Counted from the first letter of the stretch, positions 1 to 11,295 are shown. The stretch is 29,369 nucleotides of DNA from Chara braunii (GCA_003427395.1 BFEA01000038.1:1771918-1801286), one strand, 5' to 3'. Translations and numbers: made by a program. The notes: a model not told the origin generated them from the sequence alone.

Positions 1-42
<42 letters not shown>

Positions 43-50
43 TGTGTGTC
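1..50. repeat. (TG)n microsatellite
   Basis: The window opens with an almost pure TG dinucleotide tract interrupted once by TA near base 36. It may continue to the left of the window. Confidence 0.97.
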
Positions 51-277
51 TCCGCCCGCGTTTACCAAGTGAATTCTTTTGTATTTTGTTTTTTTATTTC
101 TTTTAGTAAAGAAGTATTACGATTGTTTCTTTGTTTTTCTTTGTGATGACGACTGGGGAGGCGCGTCGATGCACGACGATGATGGGGAGGGAGAAGTGAG
201 GAGGTAGGAAGGATTGGCGATGGAGAAAGGTGGAGGAGGGATGGTGGGGAGCGACGGACAGACAAAGGGATAGAGAG

Positions 278-300
278 AAAAAAAAAAAAAAAAAAAAAAA
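278..300. repeat. Poly(A) run of 23 bp
   Basis: A pure A23 tract follows a purine-rich stretch (about 185-277) of GGAG/GAGA words. It could be a simple repeat or the tail of an old retroposed sequence. No flanking direct repeat was recognised. Confidence 0.9.
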
Positions 301-455
301 TGATTCGTAGTTTTATGTTACTGGTTTTGTCCATTGTGATCGCATCGCACTCATAGTCATTGTTGTCGTCTTTTGTGGTAATGATCTTCTTGGGGAATGG
401 TCGTCGATGCCTCCAACGACCACAGGGGCGCATTGGAAAGTTGGACGTTGTTAGT

Positions 456-481
456 GCGAATACCCTTACAAGGGTATCCGC
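456..481. repeat. 12-bp-stem hairpin resembling the gypsy LTR end
   Basis: Arms of 12 bp (456-467 and 470-481) pair with one mismatch around a 2-nt loop. The core AATACCC/GGGTAT is shared with the hairpin at the end of the gypsy LTRs in this window (15758-15785 and 23058-23085). The word GACGTT also lies a short distance upstream in each case. This may be a relic of a related LTR end, but the rest of an LTR was not recognised. Confidence 0.4.
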
Positions 482-3430
482 CCTGAATTTTGCAAGTGTT
501 AAGAACAAGTTTTAATTTGAAAGTTGGGTACGCCGCGCAAGTGCGACCAAGTTATTTCTATGACCAACGGGGTATTGAAGGCAAAAATAGAAAGTGTGTA
601 GGCACTCAGTCTTGAGGCGCACATGATTTCCTATATTGATATCATAAGGCCAGCACAATTGTCGGCCAACTTTTTACTTTAGATTAAATTAGGATGAAAT
701 GAGGATTCATCCTCATTCTAATGGGCGGAAAGTGGACGATTTTGGCTATCAAGGCAATGCCCCTTTCTCAATTTTAAGGGGAGATTCACACTCATTTTGT
801 ATACTTGGTGAATAGGGGGTAAGGCGATCTGATTGTGATGACCGCATTGGTGCACGTAACAGTCGTCAAGGTCACAGGTGGTTACACCACCGCTCGTAGT
901 GATCGTTGCTTCCTGATGGTCGCGTTCATCATCTTCGAGGTTCTTATCGTCACCTTCACCAGCGCATTGAATTTCGTGATCTAATTCGCAGTTGTCATTT
1001 TTTTTTCGACAGAGTTCGTGTTTTCTTGTTCATGATTTCGTGACGGTCACCTTCTTGAACATCGTGGCCACCCTCTATAGTGTCAAAGGGGATCGTCTTC
1101 AACATTAAAATCGCCTTCTTTCTTGAAGGCTCGGAGGATGTATCTTCTCATATTCTAGCAGAAAATTCATTCTCGATTTGCAAATTTTGTAAATAATGTG
1201 GCGATAGCAGACACAATATAGAGGGCGATTTCAACAATGTGCATTTAGTCGGATTTCTGCAACAAGTACATTCTCATTGTGCCCAAATTTGGGCAACGAT
1301 CGGCAAGCGAGGTAGGAGCGTGCACATGGCAGGGAGAAGGAGGACGAGTCGAAGAGCTTACATGAGCGTGAATCTTCTCGTATTCTTCAGTAAGATTCAT
1401 TATCATTTGCACATCGAGTTAGTAGTGGAATGGGGGCAACAATTTAACATCTCACTCACTGCTCGTGGTTATCCTTCGTTATCCTTCACCTTCGCCATCG
1501 ATATAACAATGGGGACGATCGTCCTCGCTCTGTGTTATCACCTAGGTGGTCGCATACTGATCGTACTCGCCTGACACAGAGATCGTCGCCGTTGTCCTAC
1601 CGATCACTGCTGCTGCTCAAGGCAGACCCTGCTTTGGTCATAATTTTGTTCCTGTAGCCATTTCAGAGCTTTGTTAATTTTAAAACAGGCGGTCGTAGTG
1701 TTTGTAAGCCTTTGTTATTGCTAATCAATAAAGATTGGGTTGTTGTGTTTTTTCAAGCAGGACCACTATTTCTGTAGTACTGCCACTTTCTTTCGGTTCC
1801 ACTGTTGCAGTTTATGTGACGACAATTGGTTTGCGGCGAAAAACTCTTGCTTCCATTACGACACCGTTTATTGTTGAATCCAACCTATACCTTGAATAAT
1901 GGATACTAGTCAAAAGACAATTAGAGTAGCGGTTGTTCCTGATATGGGATGTCGTTGAGTGGCGACAGTTTCCTAATGGAAACGAGTTGTTGTTAGTTTT
2001 ATAGAAGTTCGAGGTTTGTTAAATAGTGCCAAGAATTTACTATTGTGCGGGTGGTTGGGGGTTGCCATTGCAGTTTCCCCCTTCAATTGTTGTCGGTGGT
2101 CTTCAATTACGACAATTATTTACCTCGGGCATGCAACCACATATATAAGTATCACTCAGATATGCTTTAAGCACTAGTACCTCCGTCAGTGTTGAAAAAA
2201 TAAGAAAAAGTTGACGTTTTCCTAAACTCCTAAAATATCGGAGGTCGGACCCAACGATGGCTGTCATTGATAAATCCGATTGGCGGCCGTTGTTTCATTT
2301 CCGCCTTTGAAAAGATCGCAGGCCCACCTGAGGCCCGGTATTTTCCTACACGGCAAAGGTACTAGTGGTTTTACGTAGTTATTGTTACAGATTGTTGTAA
2401 TGTTTTGCTTTGCTGGTGTTGTTCCCCTTTACTGTACTAGGCTGCCATAGACCAGCTGCATGGGGTATGTTCTATTTGAACACAACCTTTCTGGGGCGCG
2501 TCGCTACAGTTTGGTCAAAGTGAGTGGTGTTACGGCTCGAGGGAGTGGTCAGGTTCTACGAAGAGAGTGGTTGGTGCAACTTAGAGGGTTGTCTGAGAGT
2601 TAATTACCTTGCATTTTGACCACAGTTCGACCATCCTACTGCCATTTTTGACTGCCATTGCGGGGTCCTCAGAGGACTCCAGATTCTAAGACTCTCTCGC
2701 GCGAGTTTGAGTCCACCCTTCTCTGATATGAACGACTTAATTTATTTATTTTTTCCCTTTTTACTCTCATCCTTATCTTTTGGTTATAAAAGGAAGGCGG
2801 CAGGCGGGATTGGAAACCCGTAGGACGGTATCAATACCTTGTGGGAGGTTCTCGCACCGATTGCGGCAACTCTGCCGGAACCTATGCAAGGTTTGGATGC
2901 AGAGGATTTTTGGGTAAATTGTTTTTATTATGTATGTCAATATACCCTTATCAAAATACACCCATATACTTTGTCCGATAGGCATGCGCCCCTATGGAGT
3001 TTTTTTTTTTTTCTTCGTTCGGGACTTAATCCAGATTAAGCAAAGAAAAAACATGCATAAAGTTCATCTATTGTTTTTTATTGTTTAAACTCAGATAGAG
3101 GGGAGTGAATTAGGAGAAAGGTGGGTTTGACTGGGTCGTCAAAGAGTCAAGCTTTGTTTATAAAATAAATGGTATGATCGCTTTGTTTTGTTCTGTTTTC
3201 TGAAGGATCAAATATTGCTTTTAAGATGAATAACTTAGTATTTGTTTTTCTTTGACTTATTTTCTCCACAACAATGCATTGTTTCTAAGATCAATGGTCT
3301 GATTGTTGTTTCTTTTAGGATTTTGGAACGTTTGAATTTTCGAGGTCGAACATTGTTTCTAAGATGAATAATATGAGTCTAACACTGTTTATTTTTTGGT
3401 GGTTTCTAAACAGACTCTATGCATTCATCT

Positions 3431-3478
3431 GACATGAATGACCTAAAGTACTCTGAGATGAATGACCTAAAGTACTCT
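3431..3478. repeat. 24-bp tandem duplication
   Basis: Two 24-bp units (3431-3454 and 3455-3478) differ only at one base near the start. Both contain ATGAATGACCTAAAGTACTC. The duplication sits inside the array at 3213-4082. Confidence 0.95.
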
Positions 3479-3655
3479 GCATTTTAATTTGTTTTTAGAA
3501 GAAAAATAATTATAAGTTAAATGACTCAATTCTTTGTGTTTTTTTTTTTTTAAGAGGTTTATACCAAAAGACTAAGCATTGTTTATAAGATGAATGGTTT
3601 AATTTGAGACCACACACACTCAATGAGAACTGAGAATATGACTTTCTATACTTAA

Positions 3656-3659
<4 letters not shown>

Positions 3660-3745
<86 letters not shown>
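3660..3745. repeat. (TA)n microsatellite, about 86 bp
   Basis: An uninterrupted TA dinucleotide tract lies between two copies of the 27-bp motif. Its length is likely to vary and assembly may be unreliable here. Confidence 0.98.
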
Positions 3746-3749
<4 letters not shown>

Positions 3750-4849
3750 AAACAAGATTTGTCGAACATTGTTTCTAAGATGAATGGTCTGACTATAGCC
3801 TCATAATAGACAAAAGAGTATAATTAAGAGTTATAACTGAAGGTACCTGGACCGACTTAGCATTGTTTATAAGATGAATGACCCAGTCCTACGCTCATTT
3901 TGAACATTAAGCGAAGAGAAATGTGTACAACTTGGCTATTAAGCAGTTGAGGGTTGATAAAACATTGTGTTATAAGATGAATGATTTAGTCAAATGCCCA
4001 ATGAAGAAAAAAATAGTTGTGCAACTCATTCTTCTATAACTAAGGCGAAGGGTTGAGCATTGTTTCAAAGATGAATGACCTAACTCAATGCCCTATGTAA
4101 GATGGGATAAAGAGTAAAGCATATGAAGGTTTAACCAATTACTTGCAGAAAAACAACTAAGGCTTGGTGAAAGACTTAATTTTGTTGCATTTGTTTATTT
4201 GATTATGAGTTTAGCTTGAGTTCTCTTTTGATAGGTAGTAGCTTTAGATTCTCATCATACTAGAGCTATAAGAGTTCTTTTAATTTCTGCATTTAAGAGT
4301 TGAGTTAATTTTTCATATTTGGCTTTGTATAAAATTTGAAAAGACACTTTCGCTATGGGAAGTGCTGCCAAAATTTCAGCAAATTTAAGGAGTTAGCCAA
4401 TTTTTGTCTTTAAAAAATTCAACTTTTGTCTAAGTTCATATCATGATTTAGTGTAAATTTGGAAAGTCTACTTGCCTAGAAGAAGTGTTGTCCAAATTCT
4501 TAACAAATCAGAAAGTTAGACAAAATATGACTTTAACACTGGATTCGTGAAAACCTAATAAAACAACAAAACCTTACATTTTTTACAGAATGAAAAATTA
4601 AAAGTCAAACTGTTATTTTTTACACAAAAAGAGAGTGTTTTTAACTGTTTTTCGATAAAGGAGGCAAAAAAAAGTGAAAAGTCAATTGTTCCTCAAAATG
4701 TGCAAGAAAACTCTTTCTTGCAAAATCCTCTTATATGACTATAAATCATTCTCAGTAGATTTGCAAAAAGTAGATTTAAAATAGGACATTTTTTAAGGAC
4801 TGCAAGACAAACTTGAAAAATGTAAAAAAAAAAACCGATTTTGGGAAAT

Positions 4850-5137
4850 ACCTAGGCTACCATAGTGACCCGGGGTCACTTGCCCGGCCGGGCAAAAAAC
4901 AATAAAAATTAAAAATTAAAATTAAAAAAACTTTATTTTATTTTTTCTTGCTAAATTTAGTGTATAATTTCGATGTGACCCTAAAAGTTGTTCAGTTTAT
5001 TTTTCTGAATAACATAGTTTATTTTCGGATTTGTTTGATTTTATTATTATTATTATTATTATTTTGTTGGGACCTTCCCTGGTCCTTGTACGGGCTGGCC
5101 ACCCGGGACCCGGGCGGTCCGGCTGGTAAGCCTAGGT
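4850..5137. mobile_element. Nested 288-bp segment with GC-rich palindromic ends
   Basis: Inside the 1208-bp element, ACCTAGGCTACCA at 4850 is met in inverted orientation by a near-identical sequence ending at 5137 (one extra base). Next to each end are GC-rich palindromes in otherwise very AT-rich DNA. These include a perfect 14-bp palindrome TGCCCGGCCGGGCA (4881-4894), TGACCCGGGGTCA (4866-4878), and CCCGGG repeats near 5102-5114. The middle is AT-rich with a (TTA)n tract (about 5041-5062). It resembles a small foldback or MITE-like insertion. No clear target duplication was found. Confidence 0.45.
5038..5063. repeat. (TTA)n microsatellite
   Basis: A trinucleotide tract of about eight units inside the nested 288-bp segment. 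Confidence 0.93.
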
Positions 5138-6180
5138 GAATACTCATTTACAGAACTATAAGTCATTTTTAGCAGTTAGGTAAAAATCAAGATCTGCGAA
5201 AACTAATTTATAGGACTACAAATCAATTTTGACGTTAACAATAAAACCCTTAGCAAAAAATGTATGTTATTTAAAATAAGAATACCAACAACTTTTACTA
5301 AGGGGACACCTTCAAATTCTTAGTCAAATACGAGTTTAAAATTTAAAAGAAAAAAAGAAAAAAAAAGTAAACAATAATATGTTCGCCTAGGTATGGGAGA
5401 ATATGTTTGAGTGTTCGAACCCCCCCCGAATACGTTTATCGTGTTATACACCTTATAGGACTATAAACATGATTTTTTTAGATAACAAAAAAAATGAGAT
5501 ATTTCAGTTCTTGAACATACGCTGTTTCACCATGTAGTGATTTTATGTGGAAAAACCTCTTTTTTTCCTCCCCACTTCCAGTGCTTCTCAAAAAATAATT
5601 TTCTATTTATTTTTTTGCGGTTGTTTTACTTCAAGTAGAATTTTGTTCATGGACGAGGCATGAAAAACGTACTATCATAATCTTGAATACATTTCGTGCA
5701 AACCTAACAATTTGTTTGTTAGGTTTTCACGAATCCTGTGTTCTTTGTGAAGTCAGAAATATTTTTAAAACTCATATTTAGCTTTGTATAAATTTCAAAA
5801 AGATATTTTTGCTAGAAAAATGATGCCGAAATTTTTATAAATCTAAAGAGTTAGTTAAGTTAAATTTGTGTTTTTGTAGAGTTCAAGTTTTGTCTTTGAG
5901 CTCATATCCGACTTAGCGTAAACTTGGAAAACCTACTTCTTTAGGGGAAGTATTGCCCTATTTTTTACTAGATCAAAGAGTTTGACAAAATTTGACTTTA
6001 TAAAGTCAAAAGTCGTTAGATTCATATCTAGTTGAGTACAAATTATGAAAATGCACCTTCAGTAGAGGGAGCGTTTCCAAAAACTTCATAGGTGCAATGC
6101 GTTTGACTATATTTGATAATAAAAACTTTCACAATCTACTTTGTACAGGGGAGGTGCTGTCAAAATTTTATATAATTCTG

Positions 6181-7258
6181 ATACAATTTAGAGATAAGTT
6201 TAGATTTAGTATTTGAGGACGTTGAGTGAGATACGATATGGGGTTTTATTCTTCATACACTTATAAGTTTAGCTTTGAGAATTGGTACATGTTGTGTTAC
6301 ATGTCTACTTTGTCCACTAAAGGTCTGATTAGTTTTCAGCCTGATCTTACAAGGATCGTCTCCTGTTATCTTTTGATAATAGGTCGCTTTACGATTCAAC
6401 TTTAACTCGATTGTGTCATTCATCCTAAGGCCTTAACCTTTGTTTGAACTGTTTCTTTAGGGTCTTACCCATACTTTTATTAAATGGTCATTAAAAAAAG
6501 GTTGAGAGTTTTCTTTTTGAAGGTTGAGCAAAGGTTGAAACTTGTTTGAATAAGGCAAGGGATGTTCGTGCAAAGAGTGGTTTAAGTTGACTCTGTGTAG
6601 AGAGTGGTATGTGGGTGTTGAATCTGTATGATTGCAAATATGTTTTATGATTTGAAGTCAGAATTTGACTTGCCTGCGATCGTTCCTATACATTTGGAAG
6701 AAAGTCACACTGTGATTGTGAGAGTGATCGCCTCGTGTTCAAAGACTCCGTTATATTTATATATTATGTATCCCCGCAATTTATTTTGACCTCGTGTAAG
6801 GATCGAATGAATTTGATTTCAGAGGAAATGAAAAATTCATTTTTATCTTCTTGTTATAATTTTATGGTTTGACGTTGAGGTCCGTGGTGGCTGTCAAAGT
6901 CAAACTCCTTGACCTCGTCCAAGGCCTCCGAAAATGGAGCCCCGTCCCCAGGGTTAGAGGCGTTTAGCCGCCACAAAGGGTTAAGGTCCACCTAACACTC
7001 ATCCACATAGTATGCAGAAAAGGGCAGGTTTCTCAATCACATTTGCGATTGTCTCATGTCAATAGATTAACCATTTAAGACACGTGTCAGTTAGCACTTG
7101 AGTGTCGAAAGTGATCGTCAAAATCAGTGAGGACTGGGTGGTCATGGATGTTGCATACTACGATATCATTGCGACTGCTTTCATATTCATACATGGCTAG
7201 TCGATATAATAAGGCCTATGTTGTTGCGATATTTTTTCAAAGTCTCGCGCTTAACGCT
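6181..7258. other. Stretch without a supportable gene
   Basis: About 1.1 kb without a convincing reading frame, RNA gene or repeat boundary. All frames are broken frequently. The composition rises from AT-rich at the left to mixed at the right. Confidence 0.5.
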
Positions 7259-7600
7259 TGTGTGTTTTGTTGTCAAAAGGTTATGGGTCGGATGTGAAAA
7301 AGGGTTTAGGCACAATTTACGATTGAAACTTGATTTTATCTTTGTAAAGTGTATCGCTGGGTTAGGGGGGTCGTCCTAGTCGACCAGCGCAGAGCTATGT
7401 TTTGTTGTTAAAAGGCTATGGATCGAATTAGGTGGGCCGTCATAATCGACCAACGCAGAGCTATGTTTTGTTGCTAAAAGGCTATGGGTCGAATGTGAAA
7501 AAGGGACCAGGCGCTATTTATGAGTGAAGCTTTATTTTATGTTTGTAAAGTGTATCGCGGGGTTAGGTGGGTTGTCCTAATCGACCGGCGCAAAGCCACG
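7259..7600 (+). repeat. ~136-bp tandem repeat, three copies (middle one shortened)
   Basis: Copies start at about 7259, 7395 and 7461. Each begins with a TGTTTTGTTG(T/C)YAAAAGG-like stretch and continues with a TATGGGTCGAATGTGAAAAAG-like stretch. Each ends with GTCCTAATCGACCRGCGCARAG-like sequence. The first and third copies are about 135-140 bp. The middle copy is 66 bp and lacks an internal stretch of about 70 bp that includes the GTGTATCGC region. Confidence 0.88.
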
Positions 7601-7983
7601 TTTGGGAAGATCAACCCCTAGAGCATCAGTTTTCATACGGGTCCAATTAACGCGTTCGACCACACGTACCCTCTACGCTACAGCTAACGAGAAACGCCCT
7701 GGGTTGGGCCACCTCTGCAATTGCACTTGAGTAGCTTTCCAAGTCACACATGGCTCGATCGCTCGACGGGAATACACTTTTCCAAGCGTGCTGACAACCC
7801 CTTGGGCAGAGGTAAGTTGTTCTCGCACGACCTTTATCATGTCGTAAGGGTTTGCGAGAGGTACGAATGGCACACTCGGCTAGAGTGACGAAAACTCCCT
7901 TGTTAAAAAATCCTGCAAAATCTTGCGTGACCCGGCCAGGAGGGTCCCCCTACGGGGTCGATGCGCTCGACAACGGTACCGGT

Positions 7984-8215
7984 AGGGGCATATCGCAATT
8001 TTTCATGTTGGCACTAAACAACCATCATGTAGGGTCATATTGGAACCTTGGACCAGGTCCTGGTAGGGACATATTCAACATTTTTCAGACCCAAGTTTCT
8101 TCAGAATTGTTTTGCAAATTTGAATCGTCTTAGAGAGGCTCAATAGGGTAAGTCCGCCGTCAAAGGGGCATATCACAAATAAATGAAAACTTGAGGGACA
8201 TATTATAAATTTTTC
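7984..8215 (+). repeat. Phrase AGGGRCATATYRCAA repeated five times
   Basis: Related words start at about 7984, 8031, 8065, 8164 and 8194. The best copies continue into ATTTTTCA-like sequence. Spacing is irregular (30-100 bp). A similar phrase (GGGGCATTTTGCCATACCCC) occurs in the 168-bp tandem repeat near 27.5 kb. Confidence 0.5.
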
Positions 8216-9082
8216 TTTTTTAACATCGTTTCATTAATTGCAAAATCATTGAAAGAGTTCGGGGACCTTATAATTAAACCCGGAGTACTGAGAACATCAA
8301 CCAACTTAGCTCATAGAGTTGCACATGCAGAAAGACCCTATAAAAAACTTTTCATATTCACGAACTTATACATAAGGTAATACAGTGTTGAATCAACACA
8401 GATCACAATGCAACTACTATGCTACAACCCTATGTATTACTTATCACCCTCAGCTAAGACTAACCGTCCTAACCTTGTAACGTAACCTATTTATAATACA
8501 CAGGCGTATTACGGTCTGACACTATCCTTTAGCGGTCGGTGGGAACCTTGGTTCCGAGTCACTACACACTCTCCACACACCTCCCTGTTTTAAACTGTTG
8601 CGGTCGAGACTACGAATCGAGATGCCCTGGTTCGTACTACACGTCTACCTAAAGTCCCAAAACAAAAATAACCAGAAGGCTACAAAACTAAATAACCTAA
8701 AAAATAAAAATGATAAATCAACTTCCAACTCTAACGAGGGTCATTTTATCGATATACCCAACTACGCTAGTACCATCCTTCCATTACACCGCCCTTAATC
8801 AGCTACAAAGTGCAAGGTTCCCTTCTGGAGTTATGTGATCGAGTTGTTATCGGCGGCACCAAGTCCTACAGAATCACTTTGTAACACTTAGTTTGTTTCC
8901 CTGCAGCACTCTGCGGGACTTGTGTACCCTGATTGCAGTTGCCATCAGGATTTGAACGTTGCTCCAACCTGTCTCCCTATAAGTTCCTCTGCCTAGAATC
9001 TCAATCTGTTTCAGTCCAGCCAAACCACCCAGAGAAGGATAGCTCTGCAAACTAGTGTTATATGGCTTCAACCTTCCTTGTC

Positions 9083-9124
9083 ATTTAACTCGCTAGGAAA
9101 TCCATTTAACTCGTTAGGAACTCC
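9083..9124. repeat. 21-bp tandem duplication
   Basis: Two 21-bp units (9083-9103 and 9104-9124) beginning ATTTAACTCG differ at two positions. It is a local duplication of no obvious function. Confidence 0.93.
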
Positions 9125-10659
9125 ACCCTGCAGGGGTTGCCTTTGTTCCGGTAAATCAGAGCTTGTAGTAAACCTTCTCTAGTAGTGCTCCCACTAACCT
9201 CACAATCTGTAGGATTCATCCCCAACTCGCTCGTCCTACACCCGGCAGTCCCATGCGTGAAGATGGCGAGCCACAGACATCCCAAAAAAAAAATCATTGG
9301 TCACACGTCAATGCTAACTGGTCCCAAGTGGTTCCAGGTGGTCCCAAGACGTCCCACACTACCGCTCTCAGCAGCAGATGGCTCCAATTATCAAAACTGC
9401 TCACTCCGTGTGCCCCCAAAAGAAATAAAGGTGGTCCTGAATGTCGAAACCGCAAGTGTCATAAATCCCAACGGACACTACGTCCGTGCTTGTGTCCAAA
9501 TTGACCTTGCTAGCCTGTGCACTGCGCCACGCCCCCCCCCAAAAAAATAAAGTCTGACATGCGCGTCCCAACTCATTCACGAGAGTCACACAACACAGTC
9601 CACCACACGCACTACCAAGCATGCTCCAAGGTTGTCAACAACACCCTGTCGTGCCCATCCAAAAACTAATGTCTCGCAGCGTAGTCGAACACCACTCTTG
9701 GAACTCAGTCCCAAGTGTGCACTAATGCCGGAATCGCCTTTATATCACAATAGTGCACTTCACTCCCCGCCGACGTGTGAGCACCATTGTTGCGTCGTCT
9801 AGAATTAGTTTCATAAATGGTACGGGCATTAGAAGCATTCTCAATGCTCATACGCCATTAAAAAAGTTAGTGTCGTGCCGCCCTTGTCAATACCATTGTG
9901 CCTTAGAACCCCATTGCTGTTACCACGCAACATGCCGCATAAACAAAATAACGCGGGGATATCACTTGTTGCTCGCTCGAAACCAGTGGCATGCAACATC
10001 ACCACCTGAGCAACCACAGAAGAGCGGGCCACGGTGCTGAAGAAATTTGGCAACACCTTCCCTCAATTAAGTGTCGCAGAAAAAACTTTTAAGTAGGCAA
10101 CATTTTCTCACCATAAATAATGTTATTGTCATCGTACCACAAAATCGTCAGTACTTCCCCTCCATAAATAAATGTATCCAATGCTGTAAGAGTTTGACAA
10201 TATATCCCCACCGGTATGGGGATCAACATGCCGCAACCTAGACTACCGACACCTCCACTTATACCGCCTTGAAGCCTACCATTGCTAATGAAACCTTGCT
10301 GTCACTATAATAATACCTTGGTCCTAGCATACCTTCAATATTTGAAGTACAGCAACGCCCCTCCTCTTCGACAAGCCACTAGCTGCTAATGAAGGAGAGA
10401 ACATCAAGACCATTGCAAGTCATGAAACTCCACTCTATTTGGTTCCACCTCCAATGATGCCCAACGTTAAACTCTTCTATCAACCAGCTGCTCCACTCAT
10501 GTTCGGACTCGTAATCTCCTTCAAACTCAGGAGTTCCTCGCTTCTTTCTTCAGTTGCCATCGGTCACTTGCTCATCCCACCATTCCCTACAAGATGTCGT
10601 TGTCACTGGCGGGACGATGGGGGAGTTGGGATGGTTCAGAAGGTGTGCCGGCCTGCAGT

Positions 10660-10735
10660 CCACTTACATGACTCTCTCTTGTGTGATCTAACATCATCAG
10701 CGGTGAGTTTATTTCTCATTTTATTTGGATTGGAC
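10660..10735 (+). repeat. 76-bp direct repeat, copy 1
   Basis: This is about 95% identical (four differences) to 11296-11371, 636 bp downstream. Weaker similarity extends on both sides (GTGTGCCGGCCTGCAG against GTGTGTGGACTTGCAA on the left; a GCGCCTA-containing stretch on the right). The pair may be monomers at the 5' end of the adjacent LINE or part of an unrelated repeat. Confidence 0.92.
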
Positions 10736-11295
10736 TTGTACAACATTTGTCCCGGAGGAGCGCCTACAGTTGACGCCTGTTTGATCAGCAGAGGCCTGCC
10801 CGTTTCTGCCTCCTACGGTTGGGAGTTTGGGGCGTCATTCAGTTGGACTTGACATGACATCCGCTTAGATGTGACATCTCATTCTGTTTTCTTAAGCGTG
10901 GATCTTCAACATCAACGACCTATCAACTACACTACGAACATCATCCATGTCTGAGTTCTCTTCCATGACATCTACGACAAGTAGTTTACTGGCCTTGAGA
11001 CAGGGGACTCACCCTAGACGGAGTTGGACTTCGCTGGTCCTATTGGTCCCACCTCTAGAGCCTGGAAGGGTATAAGTTACCGATACTGGAGTAGTAGTGT
11101 CAGACTCCGTATTCTCTCTTGTTGAGTCTTCAGGTGCTCTACCGGCCACAGTGGACATCGTGTATGCGAACCTGCGTCCAAACGCACATATTCAGTCGTC
11201 AGGCGGTACCACAGATGGAGTCGTTTTCTCCTCGCCAATTTTGGCGAAGCGGTCCCGCCCACCCTCGATTTTCCCGCAGTGTGTGGACTTGCAAA
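10736..11295. other. Spacer between the 76-bp direct repeats, no gene seen
   Basis: A stretch of 560 bp with only short frames. It contains a perfect CGCCAA/TTGGCG foldback (11233-11246). It could be part of a tandem monomer whose second unit has diverged or been truncated. Confidence 0.45.

Larger units (their letters stand above)
51..3212. other. Stretch without a supportable gene
   Basis: About 3.2 kb with only short open frames and none that resembles a known protein. The composition is moderately GC. Bases 800-1600 are rich in short words such as GTC, ATC and CACC, which look like decayed low-complexity sequence. Within it are a poly(A) run (278-300), a hairpin (456-481) and a short GGTGG/CCACC foldback (about 876-890). 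A T11 run lies near 3001. I see no RNA gene, LTR pair or terminal inverted repeats here. Confidence 0.55.
3213..4082 (+). repeat. Irregular array of a ~27-bp motif (nine copies)
   Basis: A motif close to GCATTGTTTMTAAGATGAAT followed by GRYYTA recurs at about 3213, 3276, 3350, 3431, 3575, 3765, 3860, 3962 and 4056. Spacing is roughly 65-190 bp, often near 100 bp. The DNA between copies is AT-rich and mostly unlike from one interval to the next. The motif is better conserved than its surroundings. The copy at 3431 differs from the others and lies inside a local 24-bp duplication. No protein reading is evident. Confidence 0.8.
4535..5742. mobile_element. Non-autonomous TIR DNA transposon-like element, 1208 bp
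   Basis: The ends are 24-bp terminal inverted repeats (4535-4558 and 5719-5742) with one mismatch, reading AACAC(T/A)GGATTCG and so on inward. CTTT lies immediately outside both ends (4531-4534 and 5743-5746), consistent with a 4-bp target duplication. With the element and one CTTT removed, the flanks (GACAAAATATGACTTT joined to GTGAAGTCAGAAA) align with an uninterrupted neighbour copy at about 5985-6015, which gives an empty-site comparison inside the window. No transposase is visible. The interior is AT-rich and carries about four copies of a TTATAKGACTATAAATCA-like word (about 4730, 5147, 5208, 5452). An 11-bp-stem hairpin abuts the right end (about 5699-5725). The superfamily is not recognised. 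Confidence 0.7.
4314..6180 (+). repeat. Degenerate ~100-130-bp repeat, six copies, split by an insertion
   Basis: Copies begin at about 4314, 4437, 5772, 5901, 6021 and 6129 (the last partial). Shared words, in order, are TCATATYTRG, a GTRYAAATTTGGAAA-like stretch, CTACTT, a GGGAAGTGYTGCC-like stretch, AAAATTT and AAAGAGTTTGACAAAATTTGACTTT. Divergence is high, so this is an old tandem array. The second and third copies are separated by the inserted element at 4535-5742. Removing it brings the array together. Confidence 0.75.
7601..10659. other. Stretch without a supportable gene
   Basis: About 3 kb in which the open frames are short and none matches a family I recognise with confidence. Recognisable items are a phrase repeated five times (7984-8215), a 21-bp tandem duplication (9083-9124) and short homopolymers such as A10 near 9285 and C9 near 9532. 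A weakly leucine-rich frame on the - strand near 8874-9071 was considered and rejected. Confidence 0.5.

Noticed and set aside
1239-1574. 111-codon + strand frame
   Set aside because: No family resemblance, no supporting upstream or downstream signals, and residue use looks random.
3213-4082. CRISPR-like array (constant motif with variable spacers)
   Set aside because: Spacing is too irregular, the motif is imperfect, no cas-type gene is present and the context is eukaryotic.
5400-5425. tRNA B-box-like word GTTCGAACCCC
   Set aside because: No cloverleaf or A box could be built upstream, and the C run makes a chance match likely.
8874-9297. - strand frames with a leucine-rich stretch (SLGGLAGLKQIEIL) and a hydrophobic N-terminus (FFLGCLWLAIF), possible receptor-kinase relic
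   Set aside because: Only one weak leucine-rich unit, stops between the frames, and no second repeat or kinase motif nearby.
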